Shown here piece by piece: positions 34,916 through 48,097 of a stretch of DNA of 64,000 nt. The notes under the pieces were generated by a model that was not told where the DNA came from, did no database searches, and saw nothing but the letters and a program-made list of their open reading frames with translations. Position numbers and translations under genes: made by a program. The stretch comes from Cavia porcellus (lineage: Eukaryota > Chordata > Mammalia > Rodentia > Caviidae): positions 21,540,001 to 21,604,000 of the forward strand of contig NW_026947486.1 of NCBI RefSeq assembly GCF_034190915.1, in the 5' to 3' direction. How positions within the stretch are numbered: position 1 is the stretch's first letter; the number at the start of each line of letters is the position of its first letter.

Positions 34916-34925
34916 TTAATGTAGT

Positions 34926-35006
34926 TATGTTTTTGTACTGGGAATCAAACTCAGGGCTTCATTCTTGCCAGGAAGGTGCTGTGCCACTGAGCTACATCCT
35001 CAACCT
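34926..35006 (-). repeat. ID-type SINE
   Basis: GTACTGGGAATCAAACTCAG and TGTGCCACTGAGCTACATCC; flanked by copies of TAATGTAGTTA. Confidence 0.85.
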
Positions 35007-35293
35007 TTAATGTAGTTACTTTTAACTGTTTTGTTTTTTTAATTTTCACACTAAAAGTATGATTTAAGACCTATGCTTATAATATTGGACATTTTTTTAA
35101 GTACTGTAACCTGTTTTATCTCACTCATTACATTAAAATCTTTTTTTATTTTTTCTTTTATTAAGTCTATTGCTACAATTTAGATATACAAAATGATCAT
35201 ATTTCTCATAGGAAATTTATTTGTACATATGATATATCTTGATTCCTCCCATTTTTCTAGTCCTTTCTCCTCTCTTCAATCCCTCTTCCCCTC

Positions 35294-36040
35294 TGTTGTG
35301 GTCAGGGGTTGCAGGGAGAACAATTAATACAGGACATAGAATTTATATTGTTTTATGATGGTCACCCAGAGTTAAAAACAAGAAAGTACAGGAAATCTAT
35401 CCACAACACTAAAGACCCAGAATATTCACCGAAGGCCTCTATTCCACAGCAGTGTCCTGCATGAGTCCAGCTGAAGACCTAGAGCCCATGACAATGCCTC
35501 CCTCTAGTCTATCTGTAGGTTTAGAGCCCACAAGAAGGACTTACACCAGTGTGTTTTATAGATCCATGTTGGAAAGGCTCAAAAGTCAGTGGTAGAAGCT
35601 AGAAAGTCTTCGCCAATGGGGTGAAGGAGCTGTGCTGGTAGGTGTGAGGGTTCTACGCTGGAGCCGAGAAGTCATACTCAAAATAAGGACCAGAGCTGCC
35701 CTGAAAATACCACAGTTGTCCTCAGCGACAGTGAAATCCCAAACTCCTCCAATGATGAGAACAGTCGAATACATGCCAGAAAACCAGCATAACAAGCTTC
35801 TCCTGAAGATTAAACAACACACATCTTCCCCTCTGGAGCCAGGAAGCTGTTGCTCAATGTAAGGAGCAAAGCTAGAAGCAATGACTTGAAACAGTGACAC
35901 TCAGGCAAACCCGCAATGCCTTGCTCTTCTCCACATCTATTTATGCTGGCAACTTACCTCAGGTGGACCATCTATGCTCAGCACCATGCTGATTTAATTT
36001 AGGTGGTGTTAAGTAGACCACCGATTTTTAATCCATAATA
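35294..36040 (-). repeat. Solo-LTR-like block
   Basis: 747 bp sitting inside L1 3' sequence, with CCCTC at both edges (35,289-35,293 and 36,041-36,045). A 5-bp duplication fits ERVL/MaLR-type integration. The left edge is TGTTGTGG, and the - strand start is TATTATGG, so one terminal dinucleotide has apparently changed. CATAAATAG near 35,940 on the - strand may be a TATA box. The family is not recognised, and the strand is inferred from that box. Confidence 0.5.
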
Positions 36041-36527
36041 CCCTCCTATTTATAAAGCTTTGTTTCCATTTTATCCTTTTATTTTTATCCTTCTCCCTTC
36101 CTTCATTTTTCCCTTCCACCTTGGTAGTTCCCCTTTCCTTTTGAATAATTTCTTCGTATTTTACAATGTATGTTGAATATTTTGGTCCTTATTTACACTA
36201 AGTTTCTCACATGAGGGAAACAATGCAATATTGACATGCATGTCAAATTTATTTCACTTAAGAGTATGGTTTCAAAGTGCATCCATTTACCTATAAACGT
36301 CTCAAGTTTATCCTTCTTTATGGCTGAGTAGTGTTCCATTGTATAAAAAGACCATACTTTTTTACCCATTCCTTGGTTGATGGACATTTGGATTGCTTAT
36401 AAGATTTAGCTATTATAAACTGTGCTTAGACATTGGTGTGCATATATCATTGTGGTATGATGTTTTTAATTTTTTCTGGAAAGGTACCAAGAAGGCAAAT
36501 AGCTGGGTGAAAAGGAACATCTAGTCT

Positions 36528-36533
<6 letters not shown>

Positions 36534-36567
<34 letters not shown>

Positions 36568-36632
36568 TCTTTTTCCTTTTTATTGGTACCGGGGATTGAA
36601 CTCATGACTGCCTGCTTGCAAGGCAGGCATAG
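36534..36632 (-). repeat. ID-type SINE with long T-run
   Basis: A T-run of about 33, then CTTTTTCCTTTTTATTGGTA, GGGGATTGAACTCATGACTG and CTTGCAAGGCAGGC; the head end is truncated. Confidence 0.88.
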
Positions 36633-39295
36633 TCCTAGGTTTTGAGGAGTCTCCACACTGATTTCCACACTGGTTGCACCAGTCTGCACTCCCACCAACA
36701 GTGGAGAAGCATTCTTTTTTGCCTACAAGATTTCTAGCATTTGTTCTTGGTTGATTTATTGATGATTGCCATTCTTTCTGGGGTGAGATGGAATCTTAGC
36801 GTTATTTTAATATGCATTTCAGCTGAGGAGGATGTAAAGTCTGATGTGGGAAGGAACACTCTGTAGACATCTACTACATCGTTTGCTCATAGATTTGGAT
36901 TAGTTATGATATTTCTTTGTTATTTTTTTTGTCTAGTTAATCTATTTGTGACAGTGGGATATTGAGGTCATCCATTACAAATGTATGAGTGCTTATTAGA
37001 CTTTTTATGTCCCTTAATATTTGTATTATGTAGTTGGGTGCACTGGTATTTGGTGCATATATATATTTATGATTGTTTCCTCTTCTTGGAGTTTTCCCTT
37101 AACAAGTATGTAGTGACCTTCTTTGTCTCTTTTTGACTTGTCTTGGCTTGAAGTTCACATTGTCTGGAAGTAGAATACCTACCCCTGCTTTTTTCTGTAT
37201 TCTTGACACATGAAGTATTGTTTTCCATCCTTTGAGTTTCAGTCTGTGAATTTCTTTTTGAGTTAAATGTATTTCTTTTATGCAGAATATTGTTAGATAT
37301 TGCTTCTTAATCCATTCTGCTGGTCTTTCTTTTGATTGGTGGTTATGACTCATATACATACTGACTCATCCTTCTAATTATAGTTTGCTGTTGTTAGTTC
37401 CCTATGTTTCCTCTTTATTTAATTGCTTTTTCTGCCTGGCTTCTTTTTATTGATGTTCTTGGAATTGTGGTCTTTATTTTCTCCTTCTAAAATATCCTTC
37501 AGAGAATTTTGGAGAGCTGGTGTTTTGGTCATGAATTTCTTTGGTTGTTCTTTGTCATGGAAGTATTTCATTTCTGTATTGATTTTGGAAGATAGTTTTG
37601 TGGGGTACATTGATCTGGATTGGAGATTGTTTTCTTTTAGGACTTGAAATACCTCCAGTCTTTCCTTGACATAAGGGTTTGTGTTGAGAAGTCTGCTGTG
37701 ATTCTGATAGGCGTTCCTTTATAGGTGATTTTTTTCTAACTGATTTTATTATTCTGTGTGTATGTTGAATTTCTGGGATATTGATTACTATATACTGTGG
37801 GGTATATTTATTTTGGTCATGGCTATTTCACATTCTATATGCTTCACTTATTTATATGTCAAATTCTTTATCTATATTTTTTCAGTTTTCTGCCATTACT
37901 TCTGTGAAGATATTTAAAAAATGGCATTTGAGGTATCTCCAGCTTTCTCATTGACTCTAGTTAATCTTAGGTTGTTCTTCTTTGCTTCACTTTACAGCTC
38001 TTTGATTTTTCCTAGTCCCTTGCTATTTTAGATATCTTTCTTTTTGTGGTCACTAGCCACAATCTTCTCTTCTAGATCTGATATTCTATACTTGCCTTCA
38101 TTCACTTTATTTTGTATAGTTTCAATGGAGTTTTTAATCTGGATTTCTGTTTGGATATGTTTCATGGATTCCATTTCTTTGCTATGTTGGGCATTCATGG
38201 TTTTCATCATTTTCCTAAGTGCCTCTATTTTTTATGTTTCTGTTATAATGTCTTTCATTTTGATCTTCATTTCTTTTTTTCCCTGGGAGATTTTTTTTCT
38301 ATAACCGTGTCCATTTATTCTGCTCTTGTGCTGCTATCATTTCATAAATTCCCAGTCAGTGCTTCTGATTTCCTCTATCTCATTGTGTTTTTGGACTTGT
38401 CTTGGATGAGTTGGGGGTCTGAGGTTGCATTTTGTGTCTGTGTTATATTTTCTATTTTTTTGTGTGTTGATGCTTGTAGACTTCTTGTGGTACATAACAG
38501 TATCCCTAGTCTGATCCTTATAATTTCCTTCCTTGTATGAGCTCTTGGTTTAGCCTGCTGTTTTTCTAGAAGTTTAGGGTCCAACATTAAGTTGTCTATT
38601 TGTGTTTGCTCTGTTTCTTGATAAGGGTGTTTACTGCTATAACTTTTCCTCTTAAAATTGCTTTCATTGTGTCCCATAAGTTCCAGTATGCTGTATTGTT
38701 ACTCTCACTAACCTGTAAAAAACTGTCTAATTTCTTCTTTAATTTCATCAGTGACCCATTAATTATTCAGTAGGGTGCTATTTAATTTCTATGTGTTGAT
38801 GAAGTTCTTATGGTTTCCTTTGGCATGGATTTCCCATTTCATTGCACTGTCGTCTGATAGTATGCATGAGATAACTTCAATTCCTTTACATTCACTTAAG
38901 CATGTTCTATGGACCACTATATGGTCTATTTTGGAGAATGTCCCATGTGCAGATGAAAAGAATGTGTATTCTCATGTTGTAGGGTGGAACACTATAGATA
39001 TCTACTAACTCCATTTGCTCAAAGTTTGATTTAGTTCTAATATTTCATTATTGATTTTTTTTTGTCTAGTTGATCTGTCTTTTTGTGACAGTGGGGTATT
39101 GAGAATTCCCAACAAAATTGTATTAAGGCTTATTTGATTTTTCATGTATGTTAATATTTGTTTTATATAACTTGGTGCACTAATATCTGTTGCATATATA
39201 TTTATGATTGTTATCTGTTCTTCTTGGCTCGTTCCCTTTACCAGGATGTAGTGATCTTCTTTATCTCTCATTAAGATGGCTTGAGATTCACTTTT

Positions 39296-42200
39296 TAAAA
39301 AAAATTGTATTTAAAGAAAGACTAAACAAAACAGAAAATAGGTAGAAATAATACATACTTTCAGAGAGAAAACATAAACAGTAAGAAATCACTAGTTGTG
39401 TTTACATATTGTTGTTTTACAAATAGTTGTTCAAGATACAGAAATGGAACATGTAAAGTGGGAATTCAAACAGCGAGACTGCAAAAAGTTCTGTTCAACT
39501 GTCCAACAGAAACTTAGTAACGTGGTTGTCAATCCTATACACTTAAACATACATTCAGTTATCCATATCTTCATTTATGTTTAGATTAAACAAACTAAAG
39601 AAGGTTAAAATCATTCTGAACAAAGAGTAATAGTATTGCTAGATTTCACATCATGACACTGTGATCAGCACTGGGTACTGTAGTGTCTTAAAAAAATTTA
39701 ACATAAAGAAAGACTAAACAAAACAGAAAACAGGTAGAAATAATACATACTTTCAAAGAAAAAACTAAACAGTAAGAAATAACTAGTTGATGATTACAGA
39801 TTGTCCTCTTACACATAGTTATTCAAGACACTAAAGTGGAGTATATAAAGTGGGAATTCAAACAGTGAGGCTGCAACCAGTCCTGTTCAACTATCCAACA
39901 AAAATTTAGGAATATGGTTATCAATCCTATACACTTAAACATATATGCAGTTATCCATATCTTCAATTATGTTGAGATTGAGTGAACCCAAGCAGGCTAA
40001 TATCATTCTGAACAAAGAATAATACTATTTCTGGGTTTCACTTTATGATACTCCAGGATCAGCACTGGGTACTTTAGTGTCTCATTTTCTTCAAAGTATG
40101 TGTTCATTTCATCATGTGTCATAAGATCAGTTCTCATAAACTGTTTATTGATTCTACACATGCATGAGTCTTAATATGTATTTCTATCTTTTCTATATTA
40201 GAAGGAGAAATAAAGCAACACAGAACAAAACATATTCCTATAAACACATGAAACGAAAAAAACATCTAAGACCATTGTACAAAGAGTTCTATCATGGTTT
40301 CTGTGTTGTCTCTTGTTATCTTCAATAGAATTGGCTATATCATCAGTCACAGTATAATTGAATATATCAGTGCATAACATCATTAATAAAAGCACACCTT
40401 TGTATATAGTGTAGAACTTCAAAAGCAGGCAGTTACCAAAACAGAATGTGTATCGTAGAGTCTTGTTCAGTGTAGTTGCTTATACTCTCAGACTTGATAC
40501 TATCAATCATATCAGTTTTGAATAAAATCTGTCAATACCAAACAGCAATCAAACAAACCAGATTTAACTAAGATCAGTCATGATAAAACAGTATAAGTCA
40601 TACAGGGCTCCGGATTAAGATAATAGGAAATTAAAGATGATTACTGTGCTATATCCTGATATATTGGGGATAGCTATCTGTGCCTTCAAATCTAATGCAA
40701 GTAGACAAACTAGGACAGAATAAAAATCTATCAGTAAAAAAGAAAAACATAGAATAAAATCTATCTAAATAGAGTGGTGGCAGTAATGTGGGTTTTAAAT
40801 CCTGATACACTATTAACTATCTTCGTCCATCTTTTTTAAGACTACCCTCCCCTTTCACTTCCCCGGGGTACATTGTGCATTTTTGGGTCTGACCAACACC
40901 CTTGGTTTTAAATTGAGGAGGGGTGGAACCTTCTGTTTACCTAAGTGTTTCCAAACTTCTCTTCCTGGCCTTGATCTCTTAATTGTATTCCTTTTCCTAT
41001 TAAAGCCTGTCTTTCTAACCTATCCACAAATACTAGTCTAGTTGCCCCTATTACTCTCTGGTTCTCTGTCACATAGAGCATTGTTTTCTCTCATTTGATT
41101 TTCAGACCATGTACTCTTTTTCATGTTAATTATATTTCCTATAAATAACATCTTGGTGGACCCTGCCTCTTGATGTACTCTACATGTGGTTCTTTTTTTT
41201 TTAATTGAGTGTATCAAGGCCATCTATATTAGAGGTTATAGCCAACCTTCTGTCTCATTTCTGTTATACTCTTTTTTTGGCTTCAGTTGTCTGCTTATCT
41301 TCTTCATTCTGTTTTCTACTCCATTCATTGAGGCCTGTCTGCCACTGTTCCTGGAATTCTAGTACATTTCTCTCTTTCTAGAATGCCCTGCATTATTCTC
41401 TGTGGGGCTGGATTGGTGTTTGCGAATTTCCCCAGTTCCTCTTTGTCTTGGAAGCGTCTTGTTTTTCCATTAATTTCTGGAGACAGTTTAGCAGGGTATA
41501 TCAATTTGGGATGGAGGTTATTTTCTTTCAGGGCTTGTAATATTTTGCTGCAGGCTTTTCTTGACTTGATGGTTTATGTCGAAAAGTCTGCCATTTTTCT
41601 GATGGGCCTCCCTTTATAGGTTATCTGTTTCTTATCTCTAACAGCTTTTAATATTCTGTTCTTATGTTGAATTTCTGGGATCTTGATTATTATATGCCTG
41701 GGTATAGCTCTGTTTTGGTTGTAGGTGGCTGGAATTCTGTATGCCTCATAGATGTGAATATCATTTCCTTTTCCTATGTTTGGGAAGTTTTCCTTAATTA
41801 TTACTGCAAATAGCCTTTGTTTGTACCTCTGCTTCTTCATTCACATTTGTTATTCTCAAGTTATAGATCTTCTTGTCATCTTCTAGCCTTTGTATTGTTA
41901 CTACTTGTTTCCTTATTTTTAAAAACTCCCCTTTTATAACCCACATTGCACAATTGTCCTCCAGTTTAGATAATCTATCCTTAGTTTCTTTCAGGCAGAT
42001 TTACCATCTTTCCATAGAGTTTTTAATTTCCTGGTAATCTCTTTGAATTTGCTTCATGTATTCTATATTTTCTTTATATTCTTCACCAAATTGTTCTCTC
42101 CTTTGTTTGAGCTCCTCCCTTCTTTCATCTGTGTCTGCTTAAGGGGTGCTTAGTATCTCTTTTATTAATCTCTTTATATCCTGGCTAAATATTTTACTTT

Positions 42201-43379
42201 TGAACTCGTCCATGAGGTCCCGAAGGTATCTCTTTATGTCCACTGGTGCTGTCTGATATTGCATGTTTGCTGTTCTCATTCTCCTTTGTGTTTATGTGTC
42301 CTGGGTCAGTGTTCTCAGGGTTGGGACCTGGGAACTTTTTGTTGTTGCTTCCTCTTCCCATCTTTTTTGCTTCTTCCCAGAGGACCCAGTTTGTTTCTTT
42401 GTTGGTCACAATTCTTCTGAAGTGCACTGGCTAGATGACCCTTCCCACTGCAGTGTGCTAGTGAGTTGCAGACAGGGACAGCATATACTGGCCCCTCCCC
42501 TCCAGATTAGTCAAGCTGCTTAGTCCTGCACTGTATAACTGTGCGCTGCCTCCCCCCTGGGTCAGTCAAGGTGCTGTAGCCTGCACTATGTTACTTTGTG
42601 CCAGCTCCCCTGGGGTCAGTCTAGCTGCTGTGGCCTATACTGTATTACTTTGTGCTGCCTCCCCTCCGGGTCAGTCAAACTTCTGATGCTCCACTGGGTT
42701 AGTTTGCGCTACTGCCTAGGGACTTGATTTCAGATATCTTTTTGGGTCTCAGCCAGGTTGTGTGACCCAGTCCTAGCTTACTCCACCAATCCTGTTCAGG
42801 AAGGGAACAACTGACTGAAGTCACTGCTGCTCCTTGTACTTGCCAGTCCTGCCCAGTCCCAGAATGTTGTTTTCCGTATCCCTGCTTTCTTTGGAATATC
42901 TCCACTCCTGTCACTCACCACATGTTGATGTAGGCACCCTGCAACTCAGCTCTCTGTTTGGCTCGCCAACCCCCAATCTCGGTGTAACTATGCTTCCAGT
43001 AAGTTGAAGCAGTGGGACCTCTGATAGCTCGGCAAGTCGTGGTGGGGTATTTGGTGCCCCAACAGGTTGTAGCGGGGCCTCAGGTGGCCCGGCAGGTCAT
43101 GGCAGGGCTTCTGGCAGCCCGGCAGGTCGCGGCAGGGATTCGGAAGACCCAGCAAATCGTCAGCTGTGGCGGGAGCATTGAACCTTTAGCTGTTCCAATA
43201 ATACCACCGGGACTGTATTTTTGGTGGTTTTTCTCACCTCAATTTCTTCTTGGGATAAGAGAATTCATCTCCCTCCGTTAGGGGCTCCCCATGCTGTATT
43301 ATGTTGAATTCTAAGTTGACTATCTGAGGGAGCCTCTGTACCCAGTTGTTATCTATCTACCATCTTTTTTGATCTCTCT
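39296..43379 (-). mobile_element. HAL1-like (ORF1-only) element, copy 2
   Basis: Inserted into an L1 endonuclease region between near-identical 13-mers: GAGATTCACTTTT (39,283-39,295) and GAAATTCACTTTT (43,380-43,392). On the - strand it has a 5' UTR from 43,379 with two sets of short tandem units (about 43,170-43,015 and 42,690-42,480). ORF1 pieces follow (42,427-42,194 N-terminal; 41,840-41,574 with EAYRIPATYNQNRAIPRHII). After ORF1 comes a ~1.9-kb tail without any ORF2. The tail matches the + strand copy at 60,030-61,480 and includes a 392-bp direct duplication. Confidence 0.78.
39308..40085. repeat. ~392-bp direct tandem duplication in the HAL1-like tail
   Basis: Two copies begin with TAAAGAAAGACTAAACAAAA (at about 39,313 and 39,705) and end near ATCAGCACTGGGTACT (39,666 and 40,052). 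They differ by scattered substitutions and small indels. Confidence 0.88.
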
Positions 43380-44357
43380 GAAATTCACTTTTGTCTGCAA
43401 ATAGAAGAGCAGCCCCTGCTTTTTTCTGAATTCTTATTGCATGGAATATTGTTTTCCATCCTTTAACTTTCAGCCTATGAATTTCTTTTTGGATGAAATG
43501 TGTTTCTTGTTTACAGCGTATTGTTGGATCTTGCTTCTTGATCCATTCTACCAGTCTGTGTCTTTTGACTGATGAAGTGAGACCATTAACATTAATAGTT
43601 AAAACTGATATGTATTGATTTATTCTTGTCATGTTATTTTCCTATTATTTGCTCCCCTCATTTTTTCTTTTTCCTTTCTCTCTAATTGTTTGCCTTTCCT
43701 AGTGGGTTTCTTTTGTTGAGGTTCATGGAGCTGTAATCCCTATGATCTCTTTCTAGAATGTCCTTCAGAACATTTTGGATTGCTGATTTTGTGATCATAA
43801 ATTTTCTCAGATGTTCTTTGTTGTGGAAGTATCTTATTTCTCTCTCAATTTTGAAAGATAGTTCTGAAAGATACATCAATCTTGGTTGAAAGTTGTTTTC
43901 TTTTATAACTTGGAGTACTTCACTCTATGTTCTCCTTAACTTGAGAGTTTGTGCTGAGAAGTCAGCTATCATTCTGATAGGCTTTCCTGTTTAAACAATT
44001 TATTCCTTTTCCCCAACAGCTTTTAAAATTCTTATGTTGAATTTCTGGAATCTTGACTATGATATCCCTGGATGTAAAAATGTTTTTGGTCTTTGCTAAT
44101 TGGAGTTCGATATGACTCACTTATTTGTATATCAAATTATTTTTCTCTGCCAGGAAAGTTTTTTGTCACAATGTCTGTGAACATATTTTTAATGTCATTT
44201 GTGGTATCTCCTGCTTGTTCATTGACTCTAATCTTAAGTTACTCTTTTTTGTGTCATCTAGCAGCTTCTGGATTGATTTCTCCTGTTTCCTTGCTATTTT
44301 TGAGAAATCTTTCTTTCCTGGTCACTAACTGCAATCCTATCTTCAATAACTGAGATC

Positions 44358-44428
44358 CTTCCCAGGTACTGATAAAAAAGAAAAAGACCAAAAAAAAAAA
44401 AAAAACCCAAAAAAACAAAAAAAAACCC
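44358..44428 (+). repeat. SINE tail fragment
   Basis: CCCAGGTACTGATAAAAAAG then AAAAAGACC and A-runs: the tail of the ID-type SINE whose head is missing, inside L1 ORF1. Confidence 0.7.
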
Positions 44429-45860
44429 TGAGGTCCTGTCCTCATGTTGGCCTAATCTGCTTCAAATAATTTCAATGAAATTTTTATTCTCCTTTGAGTC
44501 TGCTTTATGGATTCCATTTGTTTCATATGTTGTGCTTCTATGATTTGCTTAAGCTCAAGCAAGGAGCTTTTTTGGTCTGTGTCTGCTCTAACATCACTAA
44601 GCATGGTATGTATTTTGGTAATCTCTGTAGTTATTTGAGAGATTATTTTTTGTTTTATTTTTTTCCAGAGCCTCATTCAATTGCTTTGTTACCACTTTGG
44701 AGAGCCCTGGTAGGGGTCTTTCGAATTTTCCAGTCTTTTTGCTCCCTGGATTTCCTTTTGGTGAACTGGGTGTCTGAGGTTCTGTCTTGTTTAAGTGTCT
44801 TCTTGTATTTTTTCAATGGAATGCAAAACAGTTATATACAGTATATAAGTCTGTAATATATCAATTCTGTCCTCAATGGTTAATATTCAAAATGGATTAA
44901 GAGAAAACACCAAAGTGGGAAAAGAGAAAGAGATTACAAGTAGGTTGGAGGACCAAGATGGATCCCACCAACTTGTGGAAAATGATGCAGAAAACTGAGG
45001 CGAAAGAGAGGTGGTAGAGATAAAAGGTAAAACAACAAAACCACACCCACAAGGAGGTTAGGAACCACACTCACGCTCAAAAAAAAAAAAGAGAGAGAAA
45101 ATCTATAAGAGAAATAAAAAACAAATTGAATAAAACAGACAAGGAAAGAAGAAAAGATAAACAACAACAAAACAAAAGAAAAAGTGGTTCACTTCCAGGA
45201 CTGTCTCTGGATTCAGTAGTAGACAACCTGTGGAGACAGTGTCCCAAATCATGCCATTGTATCCCTACAAGCCAGGAGTTGCTTTATGATGGAGTAGCAG
45301 ATAACCTTAGCAGGCCTGTCACTAGACAAGACTCACTGTACTCGCTACAGTCCAAGCAATTTCCATGGGTCTGTGCCCAGCTAGGATCTGCTGGAGGAAG
45401 CTAGCAACAGTTCTGGTTCTGGGCTTATCTAGCCCAACTTCAAAATGGCATCTGAGCAATCTCTTTTCTCCTGTGGGTGGATCTAATCCTCTGCACTCAC
45501 CACCAGCCAGAATAGTCTTCCACATCTGCTGCTCCTCTCCACCATGGAGCCTTTCTGCAGAGACCTCCAGGGTTGTCAATAGCCACTATCACCATAAGCA
45601 TGAGCCCCAGGTTCCAGCTCATACAATGAGTCTGGCTCCAGGTGAAGGCATCACTACCTACCGCCTCCTTCTTCATTGAAGTTTTTCTTTTTACTCTCTC
45701 TGTGGGCTTTTCTTCAGACTTCAGACTCTTCCTGGGTCCAAGGGATCCACTTCCTTCCTTCTTGTCTTTCTCACGATGGTGTATTCCCACGTGTAGATGT
45801 TGGCTCTCAGAGAGGCTGTTTTCTCTGCTACTTAGTACTATGCCATCTTCCTAGGAGTCC

Positions 45861-47079
45861 TAATCAGCTAAATTTAAGACAGAGAAGCTATCCTAGACTA
45901 CAATGAGCCCAGTGTAGTTACCAAAGTCCTTTTATGTGTAAGGGGAATATAGAGTGATGTAATAATAAAGACTAGGCTAATTATTACTAGATTTGAAGAT
46001 GAAAGAAGGTACAAATCAAGGAGTGTGGGATTCTTCTAGAAGCTAGAAAAAGCAAGAAAATAGATTCTCTACTAGAACCTCCAGAAAGCTACACAACTCT
46101 GGTGACTCTTGGTCACCTAGGAAGGCACATCTTGAATTCTTGACATCCAGATCTATAATATAATGAATTTGTGTTACTTTAAGCCATTGAGTTTATGGTA
46201 ATTGTATCAGTAATAGGAAACTAACCAGATTTCTGAGATCAAGGCCATATTTCATGAACAGCTAGAACTTCTTGGTAGTTTTGTGATCAAAAACATAACA
46301 TGTGTTGTTGAATTGTTTTATTCAGCCATCTTCTGATAACCATTTGCTTATGCAAATAGACACCTATTTCTCCAGCGCATCTCAGTGTCACATAAGACCC
46401 AATCAATAAAAATAGCCTCTGTAAAAGAAGGCCCAATGAAGTGAATTTTACAGGGAGGTTGATTTCATCCAAGATGAAAAATTTTCTGTTAAAACCATTG
46501 AAAGAGGGATTGAACTATATTTGGTTGTTTGTTAAGCAGGGGTTAAATATGTTATGGAAATGATAAAGAATATTCATATATTAGTTGAGGCATTGAAATA
46601 GGATAACTTTTATTATTGTTGAGTCCTACTAAGGAGCTGGGAGGAAGAAGTATCACTGAAGATTGATGGACTTTCTATGTATAAGTATGGAGTGTAACTC
46701 GGACTTTGTTTGCCAAAGTCTGCGTTCTTACTATAGGGTGCTGTATTTTGATGTGGCAGTATGTTTTGCTAATTCATATAAAGTTCTTATCTACTTGGTT
46801 GTATGTGTCTTTGGAGGATTGCACTCACCCAAAGATACTCTTTTTTTTTTAAATGTCTACAAAGATGCTATATTACTAGATTACTAGATTTATGGGCCAG
46901 CATACATCATGGGATGAGGGCTGTAGCAGGAAGCTTCATGGAGTCACAGAAGCCAAGTCACTGATAAATCAGAAATTAGAAAAAGAAAAGAGGGTTATAT
47001 TACTAATTATTTAATCCTATGCTTGTTTCTTCTATCCTGAAATTCTCTTCTAAGTTGTGCTGTTGGTACTGGTTCCCTC
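45861..47079 (+). other. Intron, no feature recognised
   Basis: Unique-looking intron. Short frames here carry no recognisable domain. Confidence 0.5.
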
Positions 47080-47510
47080 TCTTAGTTACTTTCTCCATGC
47101 TGGGACATAATATCCAACATCCACAAGTTAAAGAAGGAAAGGTTTGTTTTAGCTTACAGTTTGTAGAGTTTTCACTCAATTATTGACTGGCTGCAACACA
47201 GAGCAGCATGGGAGAGAGGCGTGGTAGAGGAGAAAGTCCCTGGGTGGTCAGACAGGAAACAAGCAACAGCAGCATTGGTCTTCTTTTTTCCTTTTATTCT
47301 GTTTAGGCTACAAGCTTATTGGTTGGTGCTACACAGGATGTGCTTTCCTATTATCCACACCCAGAACTATACTAATCCAATCAGTAGACTTAGTTGTTAC
47401 CCTTAATCCATATTCATATACCCTAGATCCAGCCACCTCTGAAAAGCATCACCTATTAGTGCATGAAGCTTGGGGGGGCACCTAGAGAAAAGCCGTAACA
47501 CTGCCTATTA
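47080..47510 (-). repeat. MaLR-like LTR
   Basis: On + it reads as the complement of the LTR class at 48,818 and 50,727: a GAAAGGTTTGTTTTAGCTTA start region (complement of the AATAAA area). An internal insertion or A/T-rich stretch lies near 47,280. Confidence 0.5.
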
Positions 47511-47959
47511 GTATATTCTAATAGCATGTCTAACTGGGAAAAGGAACTAATAAGTCAATATAGTAGTAAATAAATATTTATAGAGTTAAATTGACATTAT
47601 CTCTTTTAAGAGTTTACTGTAAAAGTTAGTTGTAAAAGGAGGGAAGCAAGAATCTATGTATTAGAAATTAAGGGAAGAGAATGTGTCTACTCAAGGTACT
47701 CAAAAAGAAGGCAGGGTATCTCTTTCTGGCTTGTAAGACTTGTCATCTGTCCAAATCTATAAAGATAAATAATGCTGTGGTACTTAAAGGCATGGGAGTT
47801 GTACATAGGCACCTTAACAACTTGGCTTCTGCATTCCTAGCACAGTCTCATTTGGCCAGGACCATCCTTGTTGCCACAGATAGACCAGGGAGTAAGATCT
47901 AGTTGGATATGGTTTCCATATACTATCCACATTTTTGTCCTGTTTTCGTATTCTTTCAG
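47511..47959 (+). other. Intron, no feature recognised
   Basis: AT-rich intron up to the acceptor TATTCTTTCAG of the 47,960 exon. Confidence 0.5.
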
Positions 47960-48097
47960 ATGAGCTTTGATATGAGTCACGAGACCCTCTACTTGGCAGT
48001 GAAACTGGTGGATCACTACCTAATGAAAGCACTGTGCACGAAAGACAAGCTACAACTCCTTGGTTCTACTGCCTTTCTGATTGCAGCAAAATTTGAG
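47960..48097 (+). CDS. CCNB3: CCNB3 exon, middle of the cyclin box
   Basis: A 138-bp exon (46 codons) with acceptor TTCTTTCAG and donor GAG/GTGAGT. The peptide covers helices 2-3 of the N-terminal cyclin fold. It contains LAVKLVDHYL (invariant Asp), LQLLGSTAFLIAAKFE (invariant Leu and Lys) and a lysine-rich turn, KDKL. These three, with Arg in the previous exon and Glu in the next, make up the five invariant cyclin-box positions, so Cdk binding should be intact. Confidence 0.97.

Larger units (their letters stand above)
35130..38540 (-). mobile_element. L1 with large internal ORF2 deletion
   Basis: The - strand order is ORF1 (about 38,440-37,410; coiled coil encoded at 38,210-38,028, C-terminal LSSKINTEMKYFHDKEQ at 37,610-37,419), ORF2 endonuclease (37,359-37,099), a jump near 36,840, then the ORF2 3' end and 3' UTR (36,830-35,130). 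Most of the reverse transcriptase is missing. It is interrupted by an LTR-like block (35,294-36,040) and a SINE (36,534-36,632). Confidence 0.7.
38541..45860 (-). mobile_element. L1: ORF2 5' part, ORF1 and 5' UTR, split by HAL1-like copy 2
   Basis: The - strand order is 5' UTR from about 45,860 (GGAAGATGGCATAGTAC start) to about 44,680, ORF1 (44,676-43,682; C-terminus LSFKIEREIRYFHNKEHL), then ORF2 endonuclease beginning at about 43,630 (MTRINQYISVLTINVNGL). A 4.1-kb insertion (39,296-43,379) interrupts the endonuclease. It resumes with the endonuclease end at 39,271-39,005 and fades into ORF2 mid sequence at 38,541. Frames are broken. Confidence 0.75.

Noticed and set aside
36534..36566. Long T-run considered as a terminator
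   Set aside because: It is the complement of a SINE A-tail.
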